Positions 27,831 to 42,200 of a DNA stretch of 64,000 bases are shown here, in pieces. This DNA is from Marchantia polymorpha subsp. ruderalis (taxonomy: Eukaryota; Streptophyta; Marchantiopsida; Marchantiales; Marchantiaceae). Position 1 is the first letter of the stretch. Each line of letters starts with the position of its first letter. The notes beneath the pieces were generated by a model. That model was not told where the DNA came from and did not search any database. It saw only the letters and a list, made by a program, of their open reading frames with translations. The translations under genes were made by a program, and so were the position numbers. The stretch is from assembly GCA_037833965.1 (NCBI GenBank), contig AP031357.1:13040001-13104000 (forward strand). Direction: 5' to 3'.

Positions 27831-30800
27831 AATGGTTCTATCATAGGAGGACAAAGAGTATCTTGTATCAGTTGCAACCTTGCTAGTCCATGCAATACTC
27901 TCACTCGCACTACTCAGTATTTTGTCTGCAAATTTAAGGGCAATACACTACGTAACAAGCTCTATTAAATCGCAAACAAAGTTAAGCTGTTTATTGGTTC
28001 TTCATTAAGATCAGTAGCCTAGTGATTCTGCTGATGTTGTGTCTCCTTTTTTCTCGTACGTCGGATCTGCATCGTGTTCAAGCCAATGGCTTTCTCAGGT
28101 GAGGGCAAAAGCTTTGCAGATTTCGGTGAGGAGACCTGGCGTCCAAGATCTCCTGTGTCTGCTCTGGTTGACTATGGCATCACTACCTCACGTGTTGAGC
28201 CTCTGCTACAGACATGTTCTTATGCTCTGGACCAGGTACAGTAGTATGAACTGATGTTGGCTAAAGTTGGCGCAGGTGTGCTCCATCCTTCCTGTATCTT
28301 CCATATCTAGAGTTTAGTTGCGCGTGATGATGTCCCAGAAGCTGCTGCTGGAACATGGTTGCAGTGAAGAGCATCGCCTAGTGGATACACAAGGCTTCTG
28401 AACTGGTTGCAATATTCAGTCGCTTTCATGAAGAACTGATTAATGAACGAGAACTATTTAATTCACATTAAACACTGTCAGCGATGTGCAAGTAAGTAGG
28501 CTGAGGCACTGATGTATGCAAATGTTTTGATAAGCAGCAGCTATTCCAAAAACAAGGAGCAATTTTGAACTAAATCTGACAACTCTATATGCGAGCTGCC
28601 ATTAATTTCTGATCAGATCCTCAGGGATGTCGGAGAGCTGCGGTTTTTGTGAATGAGTGAAAATTTCGGAACTCTTGTGAGACTGATCCGTTTTGAATGA
28701 ATGGGGAGCATCATAGTGTATAGAGCATGGTCTTGACTACACGAGCTGGACAGGACGAGAGAAAATGGACCACAGAAGTTTGGGACAAGAGACAAAGAGA
28801 AACATCTAGAAGCCTGGAGTCAAATCAACTTCGATTTACTCGCGGATATAGTCCTGAGATTGGAAAAAGTCCCAGATTCAGGTGAACCGACTCATCGAGG
28901 GAGCATGACAAGACCCCGAAAAGGGCTTTACACGAGGTCACCAACTTTTGGCATCTTAAGGTTGAAGCTTTCACTGAAAGGTTTCAAAAGATCTGCACAG
29001 AAGCCTGCAGGACAGTACACTATACAATCTGCATCGTGCCTGTCTCATTGGAGAAAACTCCACAGCCCGTACTGTCCGTCTTCAATAGCGCATAGAGAAA
29101 GATGGATCTAGACCCGCCAGATTGCATAGAAGAGAAACGAATATGGTGGAACATCCACTGACCATCTCAACATTGTTGATAAACATCTGGTCGAATCTGA
29201 TACCGGATACCAAGTTGTACAGAGAAGCTGACTGCAGACGGAAGGCCCCAATAACCTTTCTCTTTTTGCTTTCCAACACATGTCCACCGCTAATGTTCAG
29301 ATTCGTTCGGCTTATACTGGCTTGTGCTACTTCCAGGAGTTATTGTATACGTGCATCAAGGGCGAAGGGTTATATATGGAATCGAGGAATTTGGACAAGA
29401 ATAGGTGGACTGTCCATTAAAAATATCTCGATAAATTATGCGACCAAAGCTGGTGGTGGGGCAATGGGTTCCGTTCTAAGAGTGCATGGGAATGTACAGA
29501 AGGCTTGTCCTTGAGCATGCGATTTTCGAAATCAATTTTTGGAAGATCACCTGCCATTCAAAAGCAGTGCAGGAGTATCTAAAAGTCTCCAGTCATTGGA
29601 CCAGATAAGATCAGCTAATGCATCACGTGAAGATTGTAGTATGCCGTCAGATTGATGGAGTTAACGGACCTCTCTCGCTGAACTACTACTATCTTTGTCA
29701 ATATCAAATCTACTGTGAACATTAAAGTACAGTTTATTGATCTGCTTGCATTTGCTTTTCATGCCTGCTTCGATCAAGGGCGCAATCTTCGTTTGCAGGT
29801 TGTTTGTTGACCAGTACTGCTAAGATGAGTAGACCTCATTTAACGAATAGGGTGCTAACTGAATATTGCTAAAGTTTCACTATCTTCTTACAAAAGGAAT
29901 TGTCTTCAAGCCCCTTCTTGAGACTCAAGTCCGTGCTTTAGCTGGTGCTAAAAATCAATAGAATTCTACAAACCATCACCATAATTTCATCACTCAAAGA
30001 ACTATGACGGGACTGACTGTCTGACTGATTGATTGAATGCACTTAATGTACCTCGGCGCTGTGACAGAGCCAGGGTCCAAACAATGACAGCGCTAGCAAG
30101 GCAGCAATGCATTGAAACTGCGGAGCTGTGTTCTGCTGACGAACCGAAAGCAAACTCAATGAAAGATTGAATGACGGGATATCTAAGTGCATTCAGAGTC
30201 TGGATATTGGAGGATAATCGCCAGGAATGGTACGAGTCTTGCGAGGCTGAAAGAGGTCTGACACGAAGCTCTAACTCTGACAATGCCATGTACGTTCGGT
30301 AGTATTTCGGACCTCTCTGTCTAGCCAATTGCAGGCATAGGACAATGCTTATACTGTAAAAGCATTCCCAACTTCAGTCTGCACGTTAAGGAATCTAGTC
30401 TTAAATCCTGCGAGCGCAAATCCGTGTATTCGGTTGACGAAGGAATTGCCACAATGACGTAACTGCACCTTCTAAAGCCCAAACCTCTGGTCAGTCGCTG
30501 CATATATCTTCTGTGAGGCATGTGGCAGAACGCGGAGAACCATGCTTGGTAAGCAGTAATTTACGAGATGTAAGCACTAGGCCGTTCCTGGAGGCCATTA
30601 TGAGCATGACAGGTTCCTCCTTCATCTCATGCACGTCGGGCCTAAACAGACTTGGTGTCTTAGAGCATACACTTCAGTTCTAGTTCTTCCGTTACAGACA
30701 GAGTATTTTAACTTTAGTGGTTTTGACATGATTTGGAGTCTCTGCCTTCCAGCTGGGGCACTTGGACAGCTATGCTCAATTCCATAGGTTATTTTCGTCA

Positions 30801-33800
30801 CAGTAGCGTTCCTTTGCCTAGGGCTAAGAGGCAGCACTTCAAGCCCCTATAATTCTCTACAGCTTTCTGCTGAATAAGAAATTGACTGTCTCTTGTCAGT
30901 TTTCCTCCTTCTGCACCGTATGTCTCAAAAGAAACATTGTCAAGTTGACAAGGACGTGGAATTTTATCTATTTGGTACGGTATCAAAATATCTAGGAGTG
31001 AGACTTTTGGTCCAGTTTAGTTCCAATGAATAGAAATAATTGAAGGGGTTGTTAGATGTGTCGGACGAGTGTGAACCGTAATTTGTGGTCAACAGCGGTG
31101 ACTTGTTCAAACACGATGCAGATACCCTCCTATCTGCGTCCAACCGGGACCAAAATTGGTTGTGAAATCCTTGTGCAGATTAGTCTCAGCGAAGGAACTG
31201 AGTGACCTCTAAAAGTCCACGGTGCTGAGGGTGGGGCCAAGGGACTCAGACGTTACTAGAGAAGTCGGCGTCTGAACGTCAAAACGATGGGTTCAATTCT
31301 GGGTTCGTTTCTCTCCTCATCTCTCCAGTACACTTTTGTCTGTACTTGTCAAGTCGCGTCTCGCATGTTTCTCAGCATTCATCACTTTTCACTCCAGTGC
31401 CTTCCAATTCCCCAATCTGCGTCTTTCACTTTGGTAAGTGGCTTCCGTCCAACAAGAAGTTCGTGTTCTCGCTTTCCTTACGAAATTATTTCGTCTCCCA
31501 ACTCAGATATTGTAAAGTGAACTCATATGATTTTGTGTCCTGCTACATGTACTTTCCTCCATCACTGCAAGCCTATCTCTAACTAGCATATTCCCTGGAT
31601 TTAGAGATTGTACTTGACCTGCTCCGTCAGCAGCAGCATGCTTCAGATTGTGAGCTTCTAATATCATCATGCATATACTACCGCCAGTCGAGGTCATTCC
31701 ATATGGCGCGTAGAGCTCTGAAGGTGAAGGAAAAATTCTCGGGAAAATAAGAAACATCCACGAATGAGGATAAAAACGTCAGCTGTCTGTGTCCATGAGT
31801 GGACGACTTCTCTGTATCTGGAGCTAGGGAGATTCATGCATTGTTCCCCTTCAATGCTTTGAAGAGCGGAAGTGCTCCCCATTAATAAGGTCCAGCATCT
31901 GTAATCCGTTGTTGGATTTGGCTTGGTAATCCTGCAAGGCAGCCCGACCGCTTTCCTCTCTCTCTCTCTGCTCTGCTCTGGCTCTCCTCGAGGCTCAAGC
32001 ATCAGAAAGAAAGCCTGTTCGAAGCTTTCAACTAGTTGTTCTGAACGACCAGTTGAATTACCACAATCGCGACTGTCCTAAACTCCGAACGACCTCCAGA
32101 GTATGATGATGCCGTTGTTCCTTATACGGAGTACGGTAATCTGGATCGAGCTCTCAGACCTCGGGCTAGCCTCCCACCTTCCGACTTCGGTCGGAAGAGC
32201 TAACACGATTGCACAGTACAGTTGACACGGACAATCCTGATTGCCCAAACGAGCGTGACGATCTCTAGCGGAAAGTGAACGAGAAAATCGTTGTTCAGTA
32301 AAATTGCGATTCTGGAAGAAGACAAACGGAAGAGGTCGCCCACTGAAGTACGTAGAGGATCTTCGAGTCGTAGGTTCTGAAGAAATTTTGACCAAAGCAG
32401 TCGAATGGATTGCAAAAAGTGTCATCGTGGCGAGGCGAGGCGAGGCGAGGAAAGTGGAAGGAAAGCGAGGTGAAATAGGAGAGATGATGCGGGTGGTCAG
32501 TGACTAAAGAAATATTATGTATCGTAACGGAATTGAGGTGAGCAGTTCGGTCACCTGAAGTCGAAAGTCGTAGTGGAATACAGTGCAGCTTGCACCATAT
32601 TTATCATAAATACAAAACCCGTTATGCTTAGCTGTTACAGAGATAGTAAACTTTAAAGGTCTACAGCTCCCCAAAAAGACATGGTTTGACAACCAGCAGC
32701 AGAGTCTGCAGAGAGCTCGCTCTGCCTGTGCCTTCGGTTTATCTTCTCCATTCTCTTGCGCTGCACGCGTGCAACTATTGCCAACTTTCTAGAAACTGTT
32801 CTTGTTAGGGCCTCCGGCACTTTCTAAAAGGTTCTTGTTGTGTCACATTCTACAGAACATGCTAAGCATCGATTGCAAAACACCTCGTGGCTGGACTCTG
32901 GAGGAGAGCTGCACCTACGGTTCTACACTTGAAACAGTGCCTTCCGAGCTCAAAAACTTAATGCTCCTCGTCCACATCATTGGATCATGATTGCCCAAAC
33001 GATTGTCCTCTGGAATGGGCTAAAGCCCATCAAATGATGAGATTAAAGGTTTTACCACAGTTGCCACTAAAACATACATACTTCTCGATTGCCCCAGATC
33101 CGAAATCCAGCTCACAAGCCTCCTCCACATCATGGGGGTAGGTATCCGTTATTTCTTGCGAATATCGGATGCGCATGATCTCCATTATTTGTCCAGGATG
33201 CTTATCCTGAATACCCGACATACATACGAATACACGTACACCATGAGTATTTGACACATGACGAGTTCACTGTATCAGCAGCACAACCACGCCAGATTTG
33301 TTGGGACCACATGTAAGGACTTGGCAGGAAATGGTACGCAATCTGCAGAGCACATTTCTGTTTGCTTAGTGGAGAACAGCAATCCTTCAGCTTGCCAGTG
33401 GACTGAGCAAAGGGAATTTGAAAATGATTTCTGAGGACGAGCCAAGTCACAACAAATGATTGACCTGTACAATCTGATTCGATGATGTGAGACTTTTGAA
33501 GCCGCATTCCTCCTTTGCAGAAATCAGTGCAGCAGTTAGCACGCCCTAAGTAGAGTAGTCATGTCTGAGAATGAATTGTTGGTTTTTACGCACCTGTTAG
33601 GGATAATTTACTCATCGACTTTCCTCACGTTTGACAGAGGAGGCAACTGATTGTTGCCGAAGAAGAAGGGTGAGCGCTTGGACTTGTGAAAACTCATGCC
33701 GCGTGCAGAGGACTACGTGTGATGAGGGAAGCATTAGAGACTTTGGCGCTTTTGAATCTCTAACTCGTCCAGGATGTCATTGAAAAGAGACTAAGTTTTG

Positions 33801-36800
33801 CCGCTGTCAAACTCATGGAACGCTTTTCCTCTTTCTTTATGTGGAATGCTCCACAATCATTCGACAAATGTGGAAGTAGTTTCCACCGAAAGTGGACAAT
33901 AGCCCACGACACACACCCCGAGAATTATCATGAACTGCCTTCACGGTCGACATGCCATCTATGAACGAGGCAACATTTCTCCGGAGATGAAGTCTCGAGC
34001 GTGTGTACACGAGGAGGAGGATGTCGTCAGGTGTATGTACGATCCTGGTGGTATTCCAGATCACCGAAATCCACCATTGAAGTCGGACGATGGGCTCGCC
34101 GCGTACACTTGTTCGAGCGTGGTAACTGAATTTTCACGTTCCGTCTGCTGGAGCCGTTTACCGCCAATTTACCGCGGTAGCCCTCAATATGCTGGGAGCA
34201 CCAATTGTGCCCGAGTATAGGGTGGCCTGTTCCCCTGCATTCTGGCCAAGGAATTGTGCTGGCGTGGGCGAGGATAACATATTTTATGCAGGAAAAGGCT
34301 TCTGGTCTACTGCAGGTGCAAGGGGCTGTCTGCCACCACCTTAAAGTAACCTCCATTAGACATGCAAAGATATAGTTTGAACGTTGACCAGATACTGCAT
34401 CTCTGAGAAAATGAATATAGAATCTTGGCAATTCAATGCAGATCTTGACAATGTCAGGATCGCTTGCTTCTTTAGGCCCAAAAGCAGACAGGAATATGAG
34501 TCGGCACTCCGTACTTGCATTGCAACAGATGAGCCAGTTCATAGAATGTGAATTCATTGCCCTTTGTCGTACTGAGAGCGTAAGAGTTTCACTTGGACTG
34601 AATCAATCAATCAATCATTCCCCAAATGCTGTTGACGCATTCGTTCATGCCTTCAGGTATTAAGTGCAACGCAATTCTTCCTCTCCAGCAAAGGTGAAGT
34701 CGTTCGTACACGCTATGTTCCTCGCTTGTGCCAAACTTTTCCACAGTCCACAGATCTGCGTCCCAAGGCTCGTCTCTACCTGCATAGTCCGTCGCTCATT
34801 GCTTACCTGCCGGGTTCACGGAAAGTATTCACGACGAGTCCTGCGAAAAATATTACATGTTTGGAGACCCGTGCCATCAATTTGCTCCGGCGCTGCTTCA
34901 GTGTCTCGTACAGGATCAGCCTGTAGAGAGGGCTAGCTACTGCCACTTCAGTTAGTTAGAACAATGCAGCCAAGTTGAGAAATTCATTTTTCAACGATCA
35001 GATCGCAGGTTTTGTGGCCTGCGAGAGGAAATATTCGGAATCTTTCTTCAGGGCTCGGTCCGAAAGGACTTCGTTTGGGTCTGTCAGAAAGCAGTCAGTC
35101 AGAAAGCCCTGGCTTTCTTGAGATCAAACTTAAGGTGGCGAGGTGATGTTAGAGGAACTCAGGAGGGTTGAGGAGTCCAGACTTGGCACCCGTAGCCCTC
35201 GTCTGCGTGGAATTAGGAAGATAAGCACAGAGGTAGAATGGGATTAGCAGGATCGTATTAACTTAAATTACTGCTAATACAGAACAGAAGTGCAGCAACC
35301 ACAAAAACAACAGACTTCGAGCGAAGTTGCACAAAGAGGAAAATTCCTAACGGTTCAGTGAATATAAAAACACGACAGCTGCTATGCTATGCACGCTAAA
35401 GGCACTGACAGGGATTCCTTGCTCGTCAGGTTACAGATTATCTGACTGCCGAGGACCTAGTGATTGGTGGCTGGCAGAAAGGGCTCACTGCTCACAAGGA
35501 ATGTTAGATCAACGTCATATCTTGCTGGGATGTGGAGGACTTCCAATCAAAGCATTTGATTTGTCTTAAAAGGTTCCTAACTGCCTCGAAGAAGAAACGG
35601 AATCCTTTCCACAGATGTAAGAGGTGGTTCGGCCTCACGGACTCTCGCTGAGGCCAGGTGGCGTTCTTGCCGGAGAATCTCCACTGCGAAGGATATTCAG
35701 AGCCGCATGATCACGCAGTCCCCTCCCCACACAAGGGAAACCTGTGCTCTCTGGTTCAGGGTAGGACCGGTTCAGACACCAGGTCTGAACTGGTCCAGCT
35801 CAATCCCCACACCACACAGGTGCTCATATCTTCATCATAGACAATGGTTGCGGGACACTAATAGTAATGTCGTTTGTTCCTCATACGAGTGCAAGGATAG
35901 CAGCACCAGCAGCAGCAACAGCAGTAGCAGTGGTGATATATGGCTGGTAGTAAGCTATGAGCAGACAAGGGCGGCATACTACTGTGCGCAGTGTGCAACG
36001 CTGATTCAACAATCCTAGACCAGGTGAAATACCGCCTGCCACAACAGTGAGGGGTTTCTCGACCTCATGTCAACCTCGTGGCCCCCTGACCTACCAAATC
36101 AGCATACTTCGCATGATCTGGTGCGCAGGTTTCTAAAACTGTGGGTGGATGCAATGTACACTTGGTCACTTGAGCTTCAAATTCCATTTAACACAGTCCC
36201 GTCAACTGGGATGTATACATATAACCAGCGGAAGTCAATCTTGTGACTGACAACATTGTGCACTCGATCAGTTTTCTGACTGCCAGTCGCTTCCTACACC
36301 TACTTCCCGAGCTCTTTAGTTCACGATGGAGAATTTGTGGACATCCATCTCATAGCATCCCATACCACCGACTGACATAGTAAATTGGAAGAGTTTTTCA
36401 CCAAGTTAGAGCACGAGAATCTTAGGCATCGAGGCCTGTATCACAAAGCGCGCAGAGAATATGTTTGCGGTGCTATGAGGCAAATACCGAGTCCATTGTA
36501 TGAAAATGTGCCACGTTCCATTAACAAAGCACGATGTACGTACGAGTCGCGATGAGCTTTCTTTCATTCACAGGAAAGTCAATCGGCAGCAATTTCAGCA
36601 TGTTTGCTTTTTGATTTGGGGAATTCCAGCTAGACGAGCGACGCGACTGAACAGACTGATTATGAACACGGGTTACAGTTTCTCAGAGCATGAGGGGTTT
36701 GCTGCACATGTACACAATTGCTGGTGTGGATGTGCCACCACCGCAAGCAAGCAAGCAAGCAGCACCAGTGATGGACGGAAAGGTGAAACTTTCAGAAGGC

Positions 36801-36878
36801 ACTCGAAGTTTGGAAAAGCCCAGCGAAGCTGCTTTTACAGCTCGACGAGTCATATAAAATGAAATGGTTGATATGTGC
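27830..36878. other. Long intergenic stretch, nothing recognised
   Basis: Mixed composition. Open frames of up to 176 codons occur (for example 34027-34557 on the minus strand) but none shows a known motif or a joinable exon series. Minor repeats are (GGCGA)n at about 32432-32451, TCAA repeats at about 34602-34618 and a TC run near 31957-31970. Confidence 0.4.
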
Positions 36879-38278
36879 TCAAGGACCGATGACATTGTTA
36901 ACGAAAATGTCCTGAGGCTCGAGCTCGTCTACTATCTTGGGATTCTTGATCACCGGATGAGGTTGCTGCCATTCTGTGCTGGCCACGATTAGAGTTTGAG
37001 CTAGAGACGCAGGCGCAGTGAGCATGACTTCGTGGTCCCCATCCACCTTCACGACCCTGAAATTCGTTCCAAGCCTACTGGAGAACCCAGGGTGCCAGCC
37101 TTCGCCAAATTTCATTCCGGGAAGCCCCGGCAGGAAATCGTTGGTGATGTGAATGTACGTCATTGGAGTTTTGAGCTGATAAAAAGCTTTCAAATCATGA
37201 CACTCCGAAAATGCCTGCCCTCCCTGCAATAGACACCACACGCAACAACAGCCACCGCACTCCTGTTAGTTCGAGACATTATGCTCTCAACGCAGGCAAG
37301 ATGCATTCTCGTGTGTCGATCAGACAGACACATGCGAGACGAACTCACTCCTACAGCGTGCCAAGTCAGACACACGCGACGCACACACACGACTCCCGAA
37401 ATTGCATCCAACTGTTGAGTGCCCCGCACGACTCAGCGGAATCCCGATCGAGCCAACACAATTCTCTACGGCTTGCCTGCGTTCCACAGCGTTACAATCT
37501 CCAGCAGGTGTCCTGGAAAAGTGTGTCTCGAACCGTACGACTTCTGCACAGCATGAAGGGCCCTTCACCAAGTGGCATCATCCCCTCCCATGCTCAATGG
37601 ATCCGAAATGAATTCCCCTCAGTACTTCGACAGGTGACTGCGCAGGCGCAAGTCGAAAGGGCCGCCGACTGAGCGACGAGTCAATTATCCATCTAGCTAC
37701 GAGAAGTCGGCCAGCTCGATCAGATGGCATGCCATGGGTAGAGTCTGGGAAGGGAGCGCTAAAATTACCTGGGAAACGAGGGTGGCATGGAGAGCTTTGC
37801 GCATCTCGGGGTCTACGGTGTGAGCGAACGCCTTATGCCACCACTCCAAAGGCAGTTTGCTGGGGAAAAGGAAGTTCTCGGGAGAGCGGTCGACTCTTTC
37901 GTGTTGGGGGATTCCTAGGCGATTATCCAAGCAGAACATGCGGATGTTTTCTCCATCTTTGAGGATGAATGCAGAAACGAAGACGACTTGCCTAACTCGG
38001 TGCGGCTCGAGCTGGACCAGCTCCTGCGCGTAGGGGCCTCCGGCACTGTGTGCAACCAGCACGAAGTCAGTGAGGTTCTTTTTCACAATGTCGTCCCTTA
38101 AGTGCTGGATTCTGTCCTTGAGCGAGTAGTTAATCCGCTCGGCTCCCGGCTCGTTGCCCAGCAACGTCGGAGCATAAGCCTTGTGCCCTGCGAGCTCCAA
38201 TTCTCGTATTACTTCTTTCCAGTGCCCTCCGTGATGCCAGGCCCCGTGGATCAGCACAAATTGCAACCCCATATGCAT
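36879..38278 (-). CDS. Alpha/beta hydrolase, methylesterase / hydroxynitrile-lyase-like, two exons, complete
   Basis: Predicted small cytosolic hydrolase of the plant MES/SABP2/hydroxynitrile lyase type. The substrate cannot be told from sequence. Exon 1 is 38278-37769 and exon 2 is 37223-36879, joined in phase across a 545-bp GT-AG intron, giving 284 residues. Near the N-terminus FVLIHGAWHHGGHW carries the oxyanion-hole HG. The nucleophile elbow is VAHSAGG with Ser78; the first Gly of the usual GxSxG is Ala here. Asp199 (HITNDFLPG) and His234 (VDGDHEVML) are the likely remaining triad members. The length is close to the family's roughly 260 residues, with a slightly longer C-terminus. The ATG codons at 38278 and 38272 are both plausible starts. 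No signal peptide or membrane segment is visible. The frame is clean, so the gene is probably functional. Confidence 0.92.
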
Positions 38279-39400
38279 CGGACACGGTCAACAGATTCGC
38301 TTTCTGTTGCGATGGTTTATGAATGATGTTCATTCATGGGATGGTGGATAGATAGTCCCTCGCCCTCGAGCTCCCCCGCAGAGCGACTTGGCGAGAGCAA
38401 TCGGTCACAATTCAGGCAGAGCCTCGCCGCGACTAATATTCAGCAGCACTGTTCTGAATCCCGGACCATCCAAGGATCGATATCGATATGAAGAGACCGC
38501 GAGCAGTAACAGCACCGGCAGCGTAATAAGCTGCTTATCAACCAGCAGAGATGCTCGAAACTCACGACGATGAGCTACAGCCGGCTAGAACTCGCCGCTA
38601 GAAACTCACAATCCTCGTCCGAGCCAAAGGCATCAAGTGAGACAGCAGGCTTACTCGCACTGCAGCAGCCTCATAATCCACCTTCTTCAACTTGCAGCTG
38701 CCAAGTTGTCTACCCCTGATATTACTGTATCAATTGGCTCGTCAGGCAGCACTCGGATCTTCGGCGTGAGCCTCAACTTTGCAGCACGCTTTCGAGAATT
38801 CGGCAGCAGCGGCTTAAAACAAGGATATGCCGAGCCAGACGTGAGCTCGATTTGGCCGAAGACTGAGACCTGAGAATGTGTGTATGCCAATTTATTCTTT
38901 GGCGAGTCTGAGAGGCTGATAACGAGGCGAACGGGACTGAGGGGAGGGGAGGAAGGGAAGGGAAGGAAAAAGGGTACAGACCAGGAAATAAATAAAGTGA
39001 TGAAATCATGAATTTCTCGCTGTTCATGAATATTCCCGCAAGCCCGGGCGGGCGGGCAGGCAGGCAGGCAGGCAGGCTAGCCTATCATGCACAAAGATTA
39101 CGGGCCTTTAAGTGGGAGCCCCGTTCTCAGGCTTTTCGCAAAGCCTACCTAAAAATCAAAAAAATCTAACGTTTGGAACCAAAGATGCCACGAACATTCT
39201 CTTAGTCTGGGTCTGATGTCGTGTCCAGATGATCATGAGAGGCTGGATTAGGCATAAAGCTCCCGGACTCGTGTTTCGACAGGTTTCGGATCACGACTTA
39301 CGTCAACTGGCCACTGATCTGTGGCTAAATCGCACTTAAGAAGCTGCATGAGGACAGAAAGTGAAAACAAAGTTACGTGGCTGGAAAGTTTGTGAATCCA
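38279..39400. other. Upstream region of the hydrolase, with CAGG/CGGG microsatellite
   Basis: Probable promoter side of the minus-strand hydrolase. A perfect short palindrome ATGAATGA-TGT-TCATTCAT lies at 38319-38337, about 40 bp upstream of the start codon. A GGGC/GGCA tetranucleotide repeat occupies about 39043-39076. No gene is recognised. Confidence 0.5.
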
Positions 39401-42200
39401 CTGTCACTCGGTTAACATGACTTATTCAACAGTGCGATCATATCTGCTGCTGCTGCTGTTCCTGCGCATGCCGCTGCTGTCGATTCTCGGGCCCAAGATG
39501 GAAGCCCTCCGTCTTCTCCCTTGTCGTCATCGACGAGCGATCGCGGCCACCACAACCACAACCGGCTGCGGCATCTTCTTCATCTTCTCCATCTCCCTCA
39601 TCTCCTTCATCTTGCTCTTCCTTTGCGTGGAACGAAGCACTTTATTCTTATTTCATGAGCCCACGCGTACGAGGAGTCGTTCAGAAATAATCCATGAGCA
39701 GCTGCCACTGCTCATGGCCTCTTCGCACGCACACGCTAACCTCTGAAGCCTCTGGAAATTGCCTTGACGGACTTGACGTGACCGCGGTGTTTCTTTCGTG
39801 GGGCGTTTCCTCCTTCACCGGAGAATGAATGAATGAAGCGAATTCCAAATGCCAAATTCCAAACCAGAGCCCGACGACCGCCATCGGTGCTTCGGGAATA
39901 GCCCGAGAGAGATAACGGAGACAGTGAGTCAATAAGTCAGAGAATCGAGGCCCGCTCTTGGGGACAATGATTAGTCGCTGGAAATCATGACATGCCGGGA
40001 CGTGGTGACTTTTGGGGAGAGCTCTGTTAGAGTGGAGGAGGGTGCGAAAGTAATAAACGCAGGAGGCGCAGGGAGGCATGAAGGTTTTCACTCGAGCGGC
40101 AAGGCGCCTTGCGAGAGAGAAATTACTGCATGAACAGGAGACGCGAGTCGCAGTCCATGTCAACGGGGACCGGGGGGGCGATAATAATTAAGTTTAGAGC
40201 GATTTAGAAACGATAAAAGAGCGACTGACATGTCGAGCGAGAGAAGGGCGCAACAAGCCATTTCGCAGGCTGGAGCTGCGAACTGCAAAATTCCCATTCT
40301 GTGGTCCGCCTTAGGCAGGGGTAGGATCCGCTATAAAAAGCTCGCTGGCCGTGCACACCTTCCAAGGATCTGGAACGATGTAGCTCTATCTTTGACAACA
40401 TTTGTCCTACCGCACACGATGAACAGGAATCTTTGCAACAGGTGACGCCACTCTCCTTAACACGGCCCCATAGTTTATCCGTATTCATCCACATAAATCA
40501 GAGAATATGAACATGAAAAGAGAGCAGGCACAGTAAGTGCGCGCCTCTAATTGGCCGCTGTTCCATGCCCAGCGTGAGACTTGCCGATTGGACTTCAAGA
40601 CCACGTGTGTCTTCCGCGGATGGAATTTATGCGTTGTGGATGATGAATCCCGACCACTCCACTGTGGCTCTTCCTCCCCCGAGCTCATCTCCGGCTACAT
40701 GACAACGAGCTCGGTTTCTCGATTGCCAGCACCAGACGACAACCGAGCTCCTTCCTTCCTTCCTTCTCTCACTCTCCTCTCCTCTCCCCTGGCGTGGCCG
40801 ATCTACTGTACTGCTCGCCGGGACGAGCGAGATCGAGACGAATTAACCGGATTGAGGTTTGACTGGTGAGGTTCGGGTCGGATCGGGTCGGCGGGTCGGA
40901 GGATGGTGATGGTGAGAATGATGGTGATGTGCAGCAGCAGCAGGCCGGATCCAGACGAGCTTGTGCGTCTACCTACCAACAGCTCGGCAGTGCGGGGAGC
41001 CCTACCGCGCTGCAAAGGGACAGATTAGTCACCAGCGGCAGCAGGTGAAGAGGGTGAGGGCGAAGACCATTTGATTCCAGCTCTTGGTCGTTGCATTTCG
41101 TCGCCCTCGATGGAACGCATGGTGGCTTCGACTAGCTAGCACGACTGTTCCCGGTCCCGATCCCGGGCCATGGTTCTTCATCGTCATCCGATTCCGTGCC
41201 TCGCATGCATGACATTTATTCACTCTCTCTCGCTCTCTCGCAAGCCCGGATCGGACTTGCGATGCAGCAGATCACGTCTGCTATGTGGAACACTGACTAC
41301 CACTCCTACGGGGGATTTCTGACAAGCTGCGAGGCAGCAGCAGCGGCGGTGCGAGACCATGATGCCATGAGCATTTTGACCGGCGATCGGTCCACCTCCG
41401 CCCAATCGGCTGCCGTCACGCCGGCAGATCGTGTGCGCACCCGGGCGCTCGACGGAACGAGGGCGAACATGGTCGATCACAGCGTCCACCGAGGTGGGGG
41501 CGGGCGGGCGAGAGGTCTCAGCTCCCACCAGCACCATCTCCATCTCGCACCCCGCCTCTGGAATTTCACTCGCTTCGTTCACTGTTGCAGGCCGAGCGCC
41601 ACCCAGCGCAATCGCCTCCACTCCTCCCCATGAATCTCCAGCACCAACCCCCCGGCCATACCCAACCCGACCCACCCCTCCCGGCTCCATCCGATTCCCT
41701 CGACTGCTCGTCGCCATAGCACGCACGCTCGCTCACTCGCTCGCTCGCTCCTCCTCCTCCTCCTCATGCAACGCGATCCAAGTGAAAAGTCGAATCCCTC
41801 TCTACGTGTTAGTCGTCCGAGGGAGGGAGGGGAGGGTCTTTCCTTCTCCTCTCTCTCTCTCCCTCTCGCTCGCCATTTCCACGCGATCGAGTGACATTGC
41901 CCCGAAATGAGCCCAGATCTACACGGATCACGAATGTGCATGAATGTGATCTTAAATCCTCGTGTTAGTACAAGAGTAATTAAGTGCTGGGCATTTTGGA
42001 GGAAAGCAAAGGATGATGCATCGAAATATGCTGCAGCTCCAAATATTAATCATGCATATTTTCAGGAAGTTGCATGGAGGGGTCACTCACTCACGTCTTT
42101 AGTGCGTGGGGCTTTCACCTCAAGGGCTCGCAGCTCCAGCCTCCACTTATTGCGACGAATTCTTCGTAATCAGTGGTCATCCCTCAGCTAAAGAATAACA
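39400..42200. other. GC-rich, pyrimidine-tract-rich block without recognised gene
   Basis: Contains (CTG)n and CTTCAT tracts (39.45-39.62 kb), CTCGCT/CTC repeats (41720-41765) and a CT-rich run (41840-41880). Long open frames overlap on both strands at 41.2-41.9 kb, the mark of biased composition. Such blocks in bryophytes often hold long 5' UTRs or promoters, but no coding exon can be tied to it. Confidence 0.4.

Noticed and set aside
28860..29514. Open frames of 83 and 130 codons (+)
   Set aside because: No motif, no consistent splice series and no codon signature to support a gene.
41196..41941. Overlapping open frames of 120-168 codons on both strands
   Set aside because: Both strands are open in several frames, as expected for GC-rich simple-repeat sequence; no domain.
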